DNA of 64,000 nucleotides. Source: Neocallimastix lanati (nom. inval.). Taxonomy: Eukaryota; Neocallimastigomycota; Neocallimastigomycetes; Neocallimastigales; Neocallimastigaceae. The stretch covers positions 25,001 to 89,000 of the forward strand of contig JACVTC010000161.1 of NCBI GenBank assembly GCA_016946835.1, read 5' to 3'. Within the stretch, counting starts at the first letter, position 1, and every line of letters starts with the position of its first letter. Below the pieces are notes generated by a model that saw only the letters and a program-made list of their open reading frames with translations, had not been told where the DNA came from and searched no databases. The position numbers and the translations under genes are program-made. Positions 22,867-33,210 of this stretch are shown here, piece by piece.

Positions 22867-25700
22867 ACGAAATCCTAAAGTCAAACTTAGAAAGAAAGAG
22901 GCTCCATCTTATCTGGCGTTGGTTTAAATGTTGAGGCTTTTTAAAATATAATAAATTCCTGTGATCGGTAATGATTTGAACAGGAAACTTAGCCCCTTCA
23001 AGGTGGTGACGCCAGGTTTCAAAAGCGGTGATAATAGCGAGTAGTTCCTTGTCAAATATTGTATAATTTAATTCAGAAGATGACAAAGACCTAGAATGAA
23101 AAGCGACAGGGTGAAGTTCGTTATCCTTGTCACTGATTTGAGAAAGAATGCAACCCACAGCAAAATCACTGGCATCAGTTTCAACAGTGAATTCCTTATC
23201 TGGGTCGGGGTAGATAAGGATTTCGTCTGTGGTAAAAGCAAGTTTTAATTTTTTGAAGGCATTCTCAGCATCATCATTCCATTTGAACTCGTTATTCTTC
23301 TTGAGGAGTATTCTTAAGGGTTCCATAATTATGGCGAAATTCTTTATGAATTTCCTATAGTAGTTACAGAGTCCGAGGAAACTTTGAAGTTCATTCATGT
23401 TTTTTGGAGTAGGCCATTCAAGAATTGATTTTACTTTGTTTTTATCCATAGAAAGGCCATTTATTAATACAACAAACCCTAAAAAAGTAGTTTCAGGAAC
23501 GTGAAATTCAAATTTTTCTAGTTTTACATAGAGACCATTTTTGACTAACAAGGAAAGGACATGATGAACATGTTTAATATGTTCAGTAAGGTTTTTCGAA
23601 TATATTATAATGTCATCTAAGTAGACAAAGAGAAGCAAGCCAATATCATCAGAAAAAATGTCTTGGATAAAGCGTTGAAAAACCGAAGGTGCATTACGTA
23701 AACCAAAAGGCATTACACGGTATTCAAAATGACCAAAAGGAGTACGAAAAGCAGTAAGGTATTCATGGCCTTTCTTGACACGAACTAAGTTATAGGCAGA
23801 TCTTAAATCAAGCCGAGAGAAAATAATAGCACCTTTAAATGATTCTATCAAATCAGATATCCTAGGAATTGGATAACTGTTTCTAATGGTGATAGAATTG
23901 AGCTTTCTATAGTCAACACAAAGTCTAAGAGAATCGTCACGTTTTCTAACAAATAGCACCGGGGCACCAGCAGGAGATTTTGATTTTTTAATGAATCCTT
24001 TAGCAAGGTTTTCCTTAATGTATTCACGAAGTGCCTTCTTTTCTTCAACAGTCAACGAATAAATTGGTCCAAAATAAAGTTGAGCACCGGGAACTAAATC
24101 AATGGATATATCATAAACACGGTGTGGAGGGAGTTTATCAGCTTCTTTCTTTTCAAATACAATACAAAGGTCATAATAATATTTTTTAATTATTTTTTTA
24201 TTTCTTTTGGTATTCTTAAGTTCACTATTGTGAACTAAAGCAGCGCAAATGTTCATATCGCTAAGTTCGTCTTCAGGTATGGAATCTGGAATTATTGAGT
24301 CAAGAGGAATTTCTTCCTTCTGTTCATTATTGGGTAAGAGAGAAGCAGTAATATCTGATGAATGGAAAACAAACCTATTACCCTTAGCAGAAGGGCAATG
24401 GTTTTTACAGTAGCTTTCCAAGAAGTAAATTTTATTATTTTTGTAATCAATGTAAGGTGAATGAAGGCTTAACCAATCTCTTCCAAGGATTGCAGATACG
24501 TCTTGAAGTTGTAAATTGGCTATAAAGAATTCAAATGTTTCCGTATGGTCCATGAAAGTAAGCTTATGACGTTTTGTAACTTGTTTTATAGCCATATTCT
24601 TTTCATTAGGAAGTTTTACATTGATCGTATTTGAGAGGTTTGAATAAGGAATTTTGTTTGCTGTTACGAAGCTTTTGGAGAGATAACTTCTAGCAGAGCC
24701 CGAGTCAATAAGGATTCTGGTTTTAATCTTTTTGTTATTAACGGTTAACAAGAAAGTTGTAGTCATTTTATTATTATGACTTGGGGTGTAATTTGCTGAT
24801 AAAATACTTCCATTGTCTCGTCCCTTATGGTGCTTATTGCGTTTAAATTTGTTTTCGGTCATGTTAGTTTCGTTTCTTTTTCGTTTGAAAGATTTACTAC
24901 TCTTTGGCTTGTAGTCATTGGTCTTTACTTTTTGCTTAAGTAAACATTTTCTATCAATATTGATAATAGAATTTGTTGCCTCAAATAAACTTTTAGGTTT
25001 GTCTAATTTATTGAACTCTGTTTTAACATCCTCAAGAAGACCTCTTTTGATTAGGTCAATGAATACATCGTCCGGCCATCCAATACGTCCAGCTAACCTT
25101 CGAAATTCAATAGTATATAATGCGGCTCTTCCTAAATGAAGTTGTTTTAAGTTTAGAAGTTGTTCAATAAGAACATCCTTCTGTTCTTTAGTATCCCCAA
25201 AATTGCTTATCAAAATATCTTTAAAGGTGTCATAGCTTAACGAATTTAAAGTCCCATCAGCCTTCAATGAAAGTCCCCATTTCTTTGGAGGTCCATGTAA
25301 CATGCTGATAACATAAGAAATTTTTAAGTCGTCCGTGGAAAAAGAGTTGGGATGTTTTTTAAAAAACAATTCACTCTGTTCCAGGAGCTCATTAACGTTA
25401 AGTTTGTTGTTATCAGCTAAGTCCTTGGATAACACTCCGTTGGCGGAAAAGAAGGTAGGAATAAATTCTGTTAAAGCTGTTATAAGCTTTGAGGATTCAA
25501 CTTCACTTGGAATTTGGGCGTTATTACTATTGGATTCCATTTTTACCTAAATTATAAATTATATTAACTATGAAATATATATATATGTTTATTATGATTA
25601 TAAGGTCATAGTTAGGAAGTTTTGGCGAAAGAAAACAGTTGAATAAGAAAATACTCAAGCATTTCCAGACGATTTTCCAGAAGCACGTTAGCAGTAAACA

Positions 25701-25843
25701 GTAGTATGTACTTAATGACGGGAGCAGCTTGCCTATTACTGGTGTCATGTTCCCGCGTACACCACGATTGCAACCTACCACACATCGGATAGGCCAGTCC
25801 AGAGCTGCCCAGATCGCTGCCTGTGACAGATAAACTTAATCCG
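25701..25843 (-). promoter_or_regulatory. conserved leader block shared with element I
   Basis: Same ordered blocks as 13851-13988: CGGATTAAGTTTATC first, CATGACACCA and AGGCAAGCTGC later, GTAC at the end. Ends 161 nt before the gag ATG (542 nt in element I). Confidence 0.65.
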
Positions 25844-25982
25844 GAAACTGTTACCTAGATGCTAACACACTTCTGCTCCTAAGGTCTGTACTAAGTCTTG
25901 GTTCTTCTATATTGTTTCCTTGGCCTACTTCTTCCAGTTCTATTTCCCTAAAATCATGTAAACATATGTTAGTGTATTTATG

Positions 25983-26360
25983 TGTTCTTATTATTATTAT
26001 TATTTATTTTATTATTGCTCTTTATTGTTGTTTAATTTTTTTTATTATTTATCATTTATCATTTATTATTTACTATCATTATTTATTATTATTTATTATT
26101 ATTTATTATTATTTATTATTATTTATTATTTATTATTATTTATTATTTATTATTATTTATTATTATTTAGTATTATTTAGTATTATTTATTATTATTTAT
26201 TATTATTTATTATTATTTATTATTATTTATTATTATTTATTATTATTTTATTATTATTTATTATTATTTATTATTATTTATTATTATTTATTATTATTTA
26301 TTATTATTTATTATTATTTATTATTATTTATTATTATTTATTATTATTTATTATTATTTA
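25983..26360. repeat. TTATTA/TTTATTA microsatellite
   Basis: Dense decanucleotide-like T/A array within the element II leader; apparent ORFs here are artefacts. Confidence 0.95.
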
Positions 26361-26664
26361 CTTATTTTTTAATATTTAATTTATGGTTTATATTAATTTA
26401 TTCTTATAATTTCTATACTAAATTATTAATTAATGATTTTTGATCTGATTTACTAATATTATCTACTTATATTTTAATATTTAATTTATTCACTATATAT
26501 TAATTTATTTTTTTAATTTCTAGATTATTCTATATAATTTATATTATTTTATTTATTATTAATCATAAAAATTATTGTACTACACTAAATTATTTTGTAC
26601 TACTTGATTCTAGAAATTAATTATGTTATTAAATTAATTAACTATTCTATTAAACTATACTAAG

Positions 26665-26673
26665 AAGAGTTAT
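26665..26673 (-). promoter_or_regulatory. Element II primer-binding site, self-priming type
   Basis: The 9 nt directly abutting the LTR (ATAACTCTT in element sense) are the exact complement of AAGAGTTAT inside the LTR (26961-26953), which lies 35 nt after the TATA box start, where transcription should begin. No TGG-type tRNA site is present. Confidence 0.6.
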
Positions 26674-27673
26674 TGTAATAATTTAATTAAAAAATTATAA
26701 TTAAATTATTAATCATTAATATTAGCTCTAACTGCTAATATTAAAGGTTTAGAAAAGAATCATACTTACCTATGGTTCTTTCTAATTATCGAGTTTATTA
26801 TAACGAATTATAATAGACGAAACACTAAAATTGATAAGGAAAAGTTTTAATTATAAAATTTGTTTTATTAAAATAATTTGTTTTATTATTTATTAAAAAT
26901 TTTAAATGTTAAAACTTATTGTTATTATTATTATATTATAATTGTTATAATAATAACTCTTGATTTCTCAAAGAGAACTCAAGAGCCTTATTTATACTTT
27001 TTTGTCACAATAAGGTTAGAATCAAAAGGGGTTCTAATCTTAACAAATCTCTTATCTAGGAAAAGACTAGAAGAAAAACCTAGATAAGTTTTTTGATCGA
27101 TATTCTATCCATATCGATCATCGCGTTAATTAAGTAAAACCGATTACTTTTAAGAAGTAATTGGAAAAACCTTAATTAACCGATTACTTAATCTAATATA
27201 ATGATCGAAAATAAAAGAATAAAATAATGAAAATTATTTCGATCATAAAATTTAAAATTTAATCTATTTAGTTCTATTTTATAGAACTTTACATAAAAAA
27301 TATAAAACAATACATTAATAATAAAATACATGATTAATACAATACAGAATACATGATAGAATACAGAATACATTGATAAAATACAGAATAGTGTTTTAGT
27401 TTATGATTTAATAAGTGAGAGAAAACTAAAACTAATAAATTTAATAATTAAGTGAATAATTAAATAAATTTAATATTATTTTAAATGTATAAAAATTATT
27501 TAATTAAATAAATTTTTAATATTAAATTAAATAAAATTTTAATATATAATTAAATAAATTATTAATTATAATTAATTGTATAAATGAAATATGAGTTAAA
27601 TAAAAGTTATATTAATTATAACCTAACTAAGAAAATATAATTATTTTGTTAAAAATAATTATAGATTCTTACA
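26674..27673 (-). repeat. Element II 5' LTR
   Basis: 1000 bp. In element sense: palindrome GATCGATAT/ATATCGATC (27095-27119), palindrome CTTATCTAGG/CCTAGATAAG (27051-27088), TATAAATA (26996-26989), palindrome CTCTTGA..TCAAGAG (26957-26985), predicted start AAGAGTTAT (26961). Confidence 0.95.
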
Positions 27674-27679
27674 CTCTTT

Positions 27680-28463
27680 TGTAAGAAATTGATATAAATT
27701 TTTATAATTTATTTCTATTTCTTATTAATTAATAATTATTTCATAATTATTATTCTTTAAAAAAATTTATTTCATTTAAAAACAATTATACCAATTAATG
27801 TATTAATTGTTATATGAAAAAATGTATTTAATATAACTTCTGTATTATTTCATAGAAAAAATGTATTTAATAAAATTTCTGAATTATTTTATCCTTCTCT
27901 TTTTTATCCTTTTTTCTTTTTAATTCTTTTAGTTATTAAAATCGGTTATTAAAGTTTTTCCGATTAATTATAATTGGTTTTATTTAATAACACGATGATC
28001 AATAAGTGTAGATTATTGATCAAAAATCTTTCCAGTTTTTTCTTCTAATCTTTTTCTGGAAAGAATCATTGTTAAGATTAGAAAAATACATTTATTTTTG
28101 TAAAAATATAAATAGCTGTTGATTTTCGTCTTTAGAAAATCAAGAGTTATTATTTTAAGAAAAATATAATAACAATAAATGACATTAAGATTTCAATTAA
28201 TATAAAATAGTTACTTTAAAATTTATCAAAAAAAAAAATAATAAAATATTTAATAATCAAATAGATTAATAAAGTTCTTTTAAAAAAACATATTTTATTT
28301 TCTCTTTTCATATTCAAGGTCTATTATATTTTCTTATAATAAACTCTATTTTAAAGATAAGTATTAAATTCTTATTTTTATTTTAATTTTTTTTTTTAAT
28401 ATTAATAGTTTAGTTAATATTAATTATAAATAATAATTTCTATAATTTATAGAAATTATTACA
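27680..28463 (+). mobile_element. solo LTR (TGTAA type) S1
   Basis: TGTAAGAAATTG to ..GAAATTATTACA, 784 bp. Carries the family hairpins (CTTTCCAG/CTGGAAAG, GATCAATAA/TTATTGATC) and TATAAATAG..AATCAAGAGTTATTA. Flanks TCTTT and TCTTG (one mismatch). Confidence 0.88.
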
Positions 28464-29003
28464 TCTTGGTACAGAGCATTTAGAAAAATATAAAAATTAG
28501 TAATAATTTAAGTAAAATCTAATCATTATAATTAATTCTTAATTAATTAGATAACTTAAATAGCATAATTAGTTTTAAGATTTAAAATAAATATTAAACT
28601 TTATTTTTTTTAATTCAGCTAGTATAATTATAAATATAATTAATGTAATAATAAAATAATAAGTTATTGTTAATATTTATATATAATTATAATAAACTTT
28701 CGTTTGAATTAATTATATGATGTATATATTTAATTGTGATAAGTTATTATCGAAGTTTAAAATGATAATACACTTTGTTTAAAATATAAAGTGTAGAAAA
28801 ATTAAAGGGGGGAATTATTCAATTTAGAATATAAAAACTTCCAAAATAAGTTTATTAATTAAAAATAAAAATAAAAATAAAAATAAAACGAATGGTTTAA
28901 TTACCACAAACTTTTGGTGGAGAATTCGGGTTGACTATTTGAAGGTTTAATGAAAATAAATTGATTAAATATAAAAATTAATAGTTATATATAAAAAATT
29001 ATT

Positions 29004-29355
29004 AAAAAAAATAAAAATAAAAATAAAAATAAAAATAAAAATAAAAATAAAAATAAAAATAAAAATAAAAATAAAAATAAAAATAAAAATAAAAATAAAA
29101 ATAAAAATAAAAATAAAAATAAAAATAAAAATAAAAATAAAAATAAAAATAAAAATAAAAATAAAAATAAAAATAAAAATAAAAAATAAAAATAAAAGTA
29201 TAAAAATAAAAATAAAAATAAAAATAAAAATAAAAATAAAAATAAAAATAAAAATAAAAATAAAAAGAAAAAAAAATTAAAAATAAAAATAATAATAAAA
29301 ATAAAAATAAAAATAAAAATAAAAATAAAAAGAAAAAAAAATTAAAAAAATTAAA
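29004..29355. repeat. (AAAAAT)n microsatellite in the element III leader
   Basis: Hexanucleotide AAAAAT array of about 300 bp, slightly interrupted near its end, lying between PBS and gag. Confidence 0.95.
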
Positions 29356-29651
29356 AAAAAAAAAATATATATATATATATATAAGATATCTATGAAATTC
29401 AATAATGTTTATCGTAGCTAAAATAAAAAAGGAACTTCTTTACTTGGAATAATACAACAAAAATGTGTTTTAATGGGTAGAGGACTTAAAAGACTTGCTT
29501 ACTTTTTATGATATTACAGAACCTAAAAAGGTATTCCGTCTATAGAAGATGATGTGAAGGATGTCATTAAGTCATTAGTAACTAAGAGAAGTAATAATAT
29601 ATATACTCTCCAAAGCTTAAAAAAATTCAGAGGGCGGTTGAAAAATATCAA

Positions 29652-30113
29652 GTGGTTACGGAAGGATATAAGTGGGCAATATTAAGTAATATGCACATCA
29701 CAGAGGGTGAAACTATAAATAAGTTTAATAGGAAGGCCTATTATAATCGTAGTAGAGAGATTGCAAAATTAACAGAAAAGACAGAGAATGAAATAAAAGA
29801 AAAAAAAAATGAAAATATAACACCAAGAAGTAGAAGGGTACCTAGAAATATTTCCATGTTTACAAGCAACTATGTGACAAACCATACATTCTATCGTGGG
29901 CTTGTTGGGGAAGAAAAGTACACCTTTAATTATCCTACATTTAATGGATATACTAACAGAGAGAACTTTTACGGTCACAGAAGGAATTTTAATAAGAATT
30001 TCAATACATATAATAATCTAAACCATTCCAACAGTCCCAAAGAATATTATGAGGATAGAAGAAATTCTATTAAATATCAGGGTAAAAACAGTAATAATTA
30101 TAACGCTCCTTAA
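29652..30113 (+). pseudogene. Element III gag remnant
   Basis: Longest open part of a degraded gag: VTEGYKWAILSNMHITEGETINKFNRKAYYNRSREIA followed by an Asn/Tyr/Arg-rich tail (GYTNRENFYGHRRNFNKN). Stops precede it (for example near 29475) and no zinc knuckle survives. Assignment rests on position between leader and pol. Confidence 0.6.
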
Positions 30114-30718
30114 TAGCAATTCATTCATTAGTGAACTAAAGCAAGGGGAACAACAAGATAACAATAGTACAGAAAAGAAAGTAACTTAGGGATTAAATAA
30201 GAATGAATCTGATATTAGACATCATAAAAGAATCTTACCCACCAAATTACTATCATCGATATGGGCAAGCACTGAAAGAATTTTCCAAGCTTATTCAAAT
30301 ACTACCAGTACTACTGATGTTTATGAATTAGAGATAACTATTGGAGAAATAGTATTTAGAAATTTATTCCAAATAGTAGAGAAAAATGATATTTTTAATA
30401 TTTTTATAGAGGTGGATTCATTAAAGAAAAATAAGTTGAACTTAAATTTTATAAATGATATATTATACACTATTGATAAAATTTATAGAAATTTATTATA
30501 GCATTTATCTTAATAACTGTGAAAATAGGGATTCTGAAGAAGAAATAATGAAATGGATATTAGTGAACCTGCAAATGTAATAATATCTTTAATGAACGCT
30601 AATCAAGAATATAATAATAAGAAAATTAGTGTTGATAAAATAATAAAAATGGTACCTGATCTTATTAAAAAGCCAGTACATAAGTTATTTGAACAATTTG
30701 AAATCAATTACTGCTGAT

Positions 30719-32442
30719 AAAACTGATGACTTAGTAGAAACCAAGCTTTATCCTCAAAGAACAAAACTAAAACCAGGAACTACACCCATCAAACAAAAAG
30801 GATATAGATTTATCTAAAGTACAAGTGGATACTCATTATTAATTAAACTTAGATAGTTCTACTTTTAGAGTATCCACTTGTACTTATCTAAGTTTAATTA
30901 ATAATAACTTAATCGAACTGTCATATTCCCCCTGGTCTTCACCAGTAGTATTAGTCCTTAAAAAGAATGGTTAGTATCGAATGTGTATTGATTATCGAAA
31001 ACTCAATAATTTAATTTTGATTCCTCTGAACTTTGAGAAACCCATTATTATTAGGACGGAAGCTTCTCGTAGTGGAATGGAAGAAGTGACAATGCAGAAA
31101 GATGACGAAGGTATAGAAAAGCCAATACACTTTGTAAGTAGAACTCTTAATAGGGCCGAAGAAAATTATAGTGTTACAGATTTAGAAGGAACAGCTGCTG
31201 TTTACTGTGTTAAAAAGTTCAAACATTATATATTAGGAAATTAACATGAAACCACATTAGTAACTGATCATAAACCTCTAATTGGAATCTGTACCAAAAC
31301 AGAGACAACTAATAGTAGGTATCTAAAATGGGTAACAACATTAATTATCCTACAGGTTAAATTACAATATGAAGAAGGAAGAAAGAATGCGAATGCCAAT
31401 GTATTATCTAAGATGGAAAGTAAAAATGAAGGAACAAATAGCGTGTTAATATTGTCACAGAGTATTGAAAAAATTTCTGAAGGATATAATTGTTAAAATT
31501 GATGGAGAAGAAAATTATAAACAAAATGGAAGACTTAGAAAAATAATTAATAAAAGGGAAACAAATTTTAAATTAATAGAATCAGCTCATGATAGAGGTT
31601 ACGAAGGCGTGTATAAGACATACCAGAGATTAAAATCAAATTAATATTGGAAAGGTATGCATTATGATATTCATTTGTATATTAAATTCTATCCAAAGTG
31701 ACAGATATATAAACCACAGAAACAAAATAGTAATACAGAAAATATACCAACAAAGCCAGGTTTACCATTTACCCAAGTTGGATTGAATTTGATCTGGCCA
31801 CTACCAAGAACTAAGAGAGGTAATGGGTATGTCATTGCCTTAGTAGATTATTTCATCAAATGGATCGAAGCAGAGCCCTAGAGAAGAATTGATTATGAAA
31901 TTATGAAGATGTAATTAAATTCTTGAAAAATGTGTTTGCTAGACATGGTATACCTGAATTATTAGTAACTGACAATGGACCACAGTTTTGCTCGTATCAA
32001 ACCAAAGCATTTCTTGACTTACATGATATATTCCCTCAATGTACTGTTGTACTGAAGACAAGATTTACAACCTTTAGAATTATCTTTAAGTAAATAAAAT
32101 AAGAAACCATATGAAAATAAAGAAGAATATTTAATACAAAAATTTATTCAACATCATAAGTGGATACAAGAGGCAATAGAAAATATTGAGACAGCTAATA
32201 AACTGTGGAATGATAAAAGAAACCAAATTAGAAGAATGAAATCTGAATATAACTCAGGAAACTTAGTATTAGTTAAAGTTTTTAATAGAAGAAAATTGGA
32301 TCCTTATTTCACAGGACCTTTAAAAATTGTAAAAAGAGAACTTAATACTGTAACAGTTTTGGACCCAATTTCAGGAGAAATTGCAGAAAACAATATTCAT
32401 ATAAAGAATATCATTCTTTACTTTTATTTTTCTGAATTATAA
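30719..32442 (+). pseudogene. Element III pol remnant, RT core deleted
   Basis: Fragments in order: LSYSPWSSPVVLVLKKNG and CIDYRKLNN (RT start), then an abrupt jump to LNFEKPIIIRTEASRSG (RNase H), so roughly 200 codons with the catalytic DD are missing. RNase H continues through TDLEGTAAVYCVKKFKHY and TDHKPLIG. Integrase: zinc region degraded, first Asp context now GLNLIWPLP (Asp to Asn), TDNGPQFCS retained, the Glu segment deleted, then HHKWIQEAIENIETANKLW and LDPYFTGPLKIVKREL to 32442. Multiple stops and frameshifts. Clearly the element I lineage. Confidence 0.85.
30817..30905. repeat. interleaved double inverted repeat (A B A' B')
   Basis: A 30817-30834 pairs with A' 30868-30885 (18 bp); B 30835-30855 pairs with B' 30885-30905 (21 bp). 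Both are perfect. The order A-B-A'-B' has pseudoknot topology. It interrupts the RT-start coding remnant of element III. Confidence 0.9.
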
Positions 32443-32498
32443 ACTTTTACTAATCCAGACTTCAAGGGACGAAGCCTTATTTTAAGGGGGGGGACGTC

Positions 32499-32580
32499 TT
32501 GAAACATAACATTCAGAAAAATATAAAAATTACTAATAATATAATTAAAATCTAATCATTATATATAATCAAAATATTTT
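32499..32580 (+). repeat. Element III 3' LTR, truncated
   Basis: About 80 bp matching the start of the LTR at 28467, then replaced by an unrelated gag fragment in the opposite orientation. Confidence 0.7.
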
Positions 32581-33111
32581 TCAACTTCATCTAAATTGTC
32601 AGTTTCTTCCATGCTAATATCTTTTTGAAACGATATTATCGTTAGTGAATAGTAAATCATCGTTTTTAATTTCTTGAGAAGGATTTGTATTCTTGTTTTT
32701 TAATAATTCTGTATTAGTTTTTTCAGTCGCTTTGGTAACCGTGCTTTTACCTGAATTCTGGCTAGACTGTACGGCGGAATTATTAAGCTTAGGCTTAGTA
32801 CCACTAATATCTTCTGATATCACCGATGGTTTCCCTTGTTTGCCATCACCTTCCTTTGGTTGGGTAGCAGAAGTATTCTTTTTAGAAGAATCTTCCATAA
32901 TTCCTGAAGCTTCTTCGTTGTTCTTTTTAGGATCCTGATTATTGCTATTGTTATTTTTCTTGGCCATGTTAAGTACAAAAGTTAAATTGCTCCTTTGATT
33001 AGGATTTCTATATATATAAATAGTAGGATAAGAGTTTCGTCTAAAATGGTAGACTCTAGTTCCTTTAGTTGATTCTTGTAGCTGTAATAGCTCGTCGTTA
33101 GTGTAAAACAA
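32560..33111 (-). pseudogene. gag N-terminal fragment of another retrotransposon
   Basis: A likely start at 32967 gives MAKKNNNSNNQDPKKNNEE, then a Ser/Thr/Lys/Asn-rich disordered region ending NDDLLFTNDNIVSKRY at a stop (32614). One frame over, FQKDISMEETDNLDEVEKYFDYI continues to about 32560, so a frameshift is present. The open upstream codons (to 33111) are probably leader. The rest of the element is missing; truncation coincides with the element III 3' LTR breakpoint. Gag is inferred from composition and context only. Confidence 0.5.
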
Positions 33112-33210
33112 TTTGTAGAATCTTGAAAACTTTTTTATTTTACTTAAATTTAATAAAATTTGTTTATTTTATTTAAGTACTGGTAAAGCTTTCTCATCAA
33201 ATAATACTAT

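Larger units (their letters stand above)
21337..25540 (-). pseudogene. Element II Gag-Pol polyprotein with one 4-bp frameshift
   Basis: ATG at 25540 (MESNSNNAQIPS). Residues 1 to about 210 are Gag with a capsid-like fold region (WGLSLKADGTL, FGDTKEQKDVLIEQL) and a basic tail but no CCHC. Protease ILIDSGSARSYLS (Asp 279); RT with LRLCVDYRKLN and FVYLDDIIIYSKN (Asp 642-643); RNase H with VETDASDFAVG and FDKELLAI; then a 55-residue tandem duplication; integrase HHCC (HDSPTNGHQG..CSTCARC) and first two Asp (GVDFIVSLP, VSDHGSQFS). At 21921-21928 CGAG is doubled, shifting frame just before the catalytic Glu; in the next frame NGQVERANSVIEQY and the C-terminal GPF module (YLGPFKVIEV) continue to the stop at 21337. 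Otherwise intact. Confidence 0.94.
25541..26664 (-). other. Element II leader
   Basis: About 1.1 kb between PBS and gag. The LTR-proximal part (about 25983-26360) is a (TTTATTATTA)n-type microsatellite producing false Leu/Tyr ORFs. The gag-proximal 25700-25930 is markedly richer in G/C and contains the block shared with element I. Confidence 0.8.
20328..27673 (-). mobile_element. Element II: nearly intact Ty3/gypsy-type retrotransposon
   Basis: 7346 bp with 1000-bp LTRs on each side (20328-21327 and 26674-27673), differing at only two positions by eye. The perfect 5-bp target duplication is CTCTT (20323-20327, 27674-27678). Order on the minus strand: LTR, self-priming-type PBS, leader with a microsatellite, one gag-pol ORF, purine tract, LTR. 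It lacks a zinc knuckle and a chromodomain. If element I, which sits between it and the tRNA, is removed, this element starts exactly 17 nt upstream of tRNA-Gly copy 2. A 4-bp duplication in integrase probably makes this copy non-autonomous. Confidence 0.96.
28467..32580 (+). mobile_element. Element III: decayed relative of element I
   Basis: 5' LTR 28467-28908 starts TGGTACAGAGCATT; the 3' LTR starts at about 32499 (TGAAACATAACATTCAG) after a G8 tract and is cut off at about 32565-32580. The two starts share AGAAAAATATAAAAATTA and AAAATCTAATCATTATA. The PBS, TGGTGGAGAATTCGGG at 28915, sits 6 nt after the LTR. The interior is a ruined gag-pol with the RT core deleted. Removing younger insertions puts its start 16 nt from tRNA-Gly copy 2. 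Confidence 0.85.

Noticed and set aside
25912-26379. 155-codon Leu/Ile/Tyr ORF
   Set aside because: Microsatellite in the element II leader, on the strand opposite to the element's genes.
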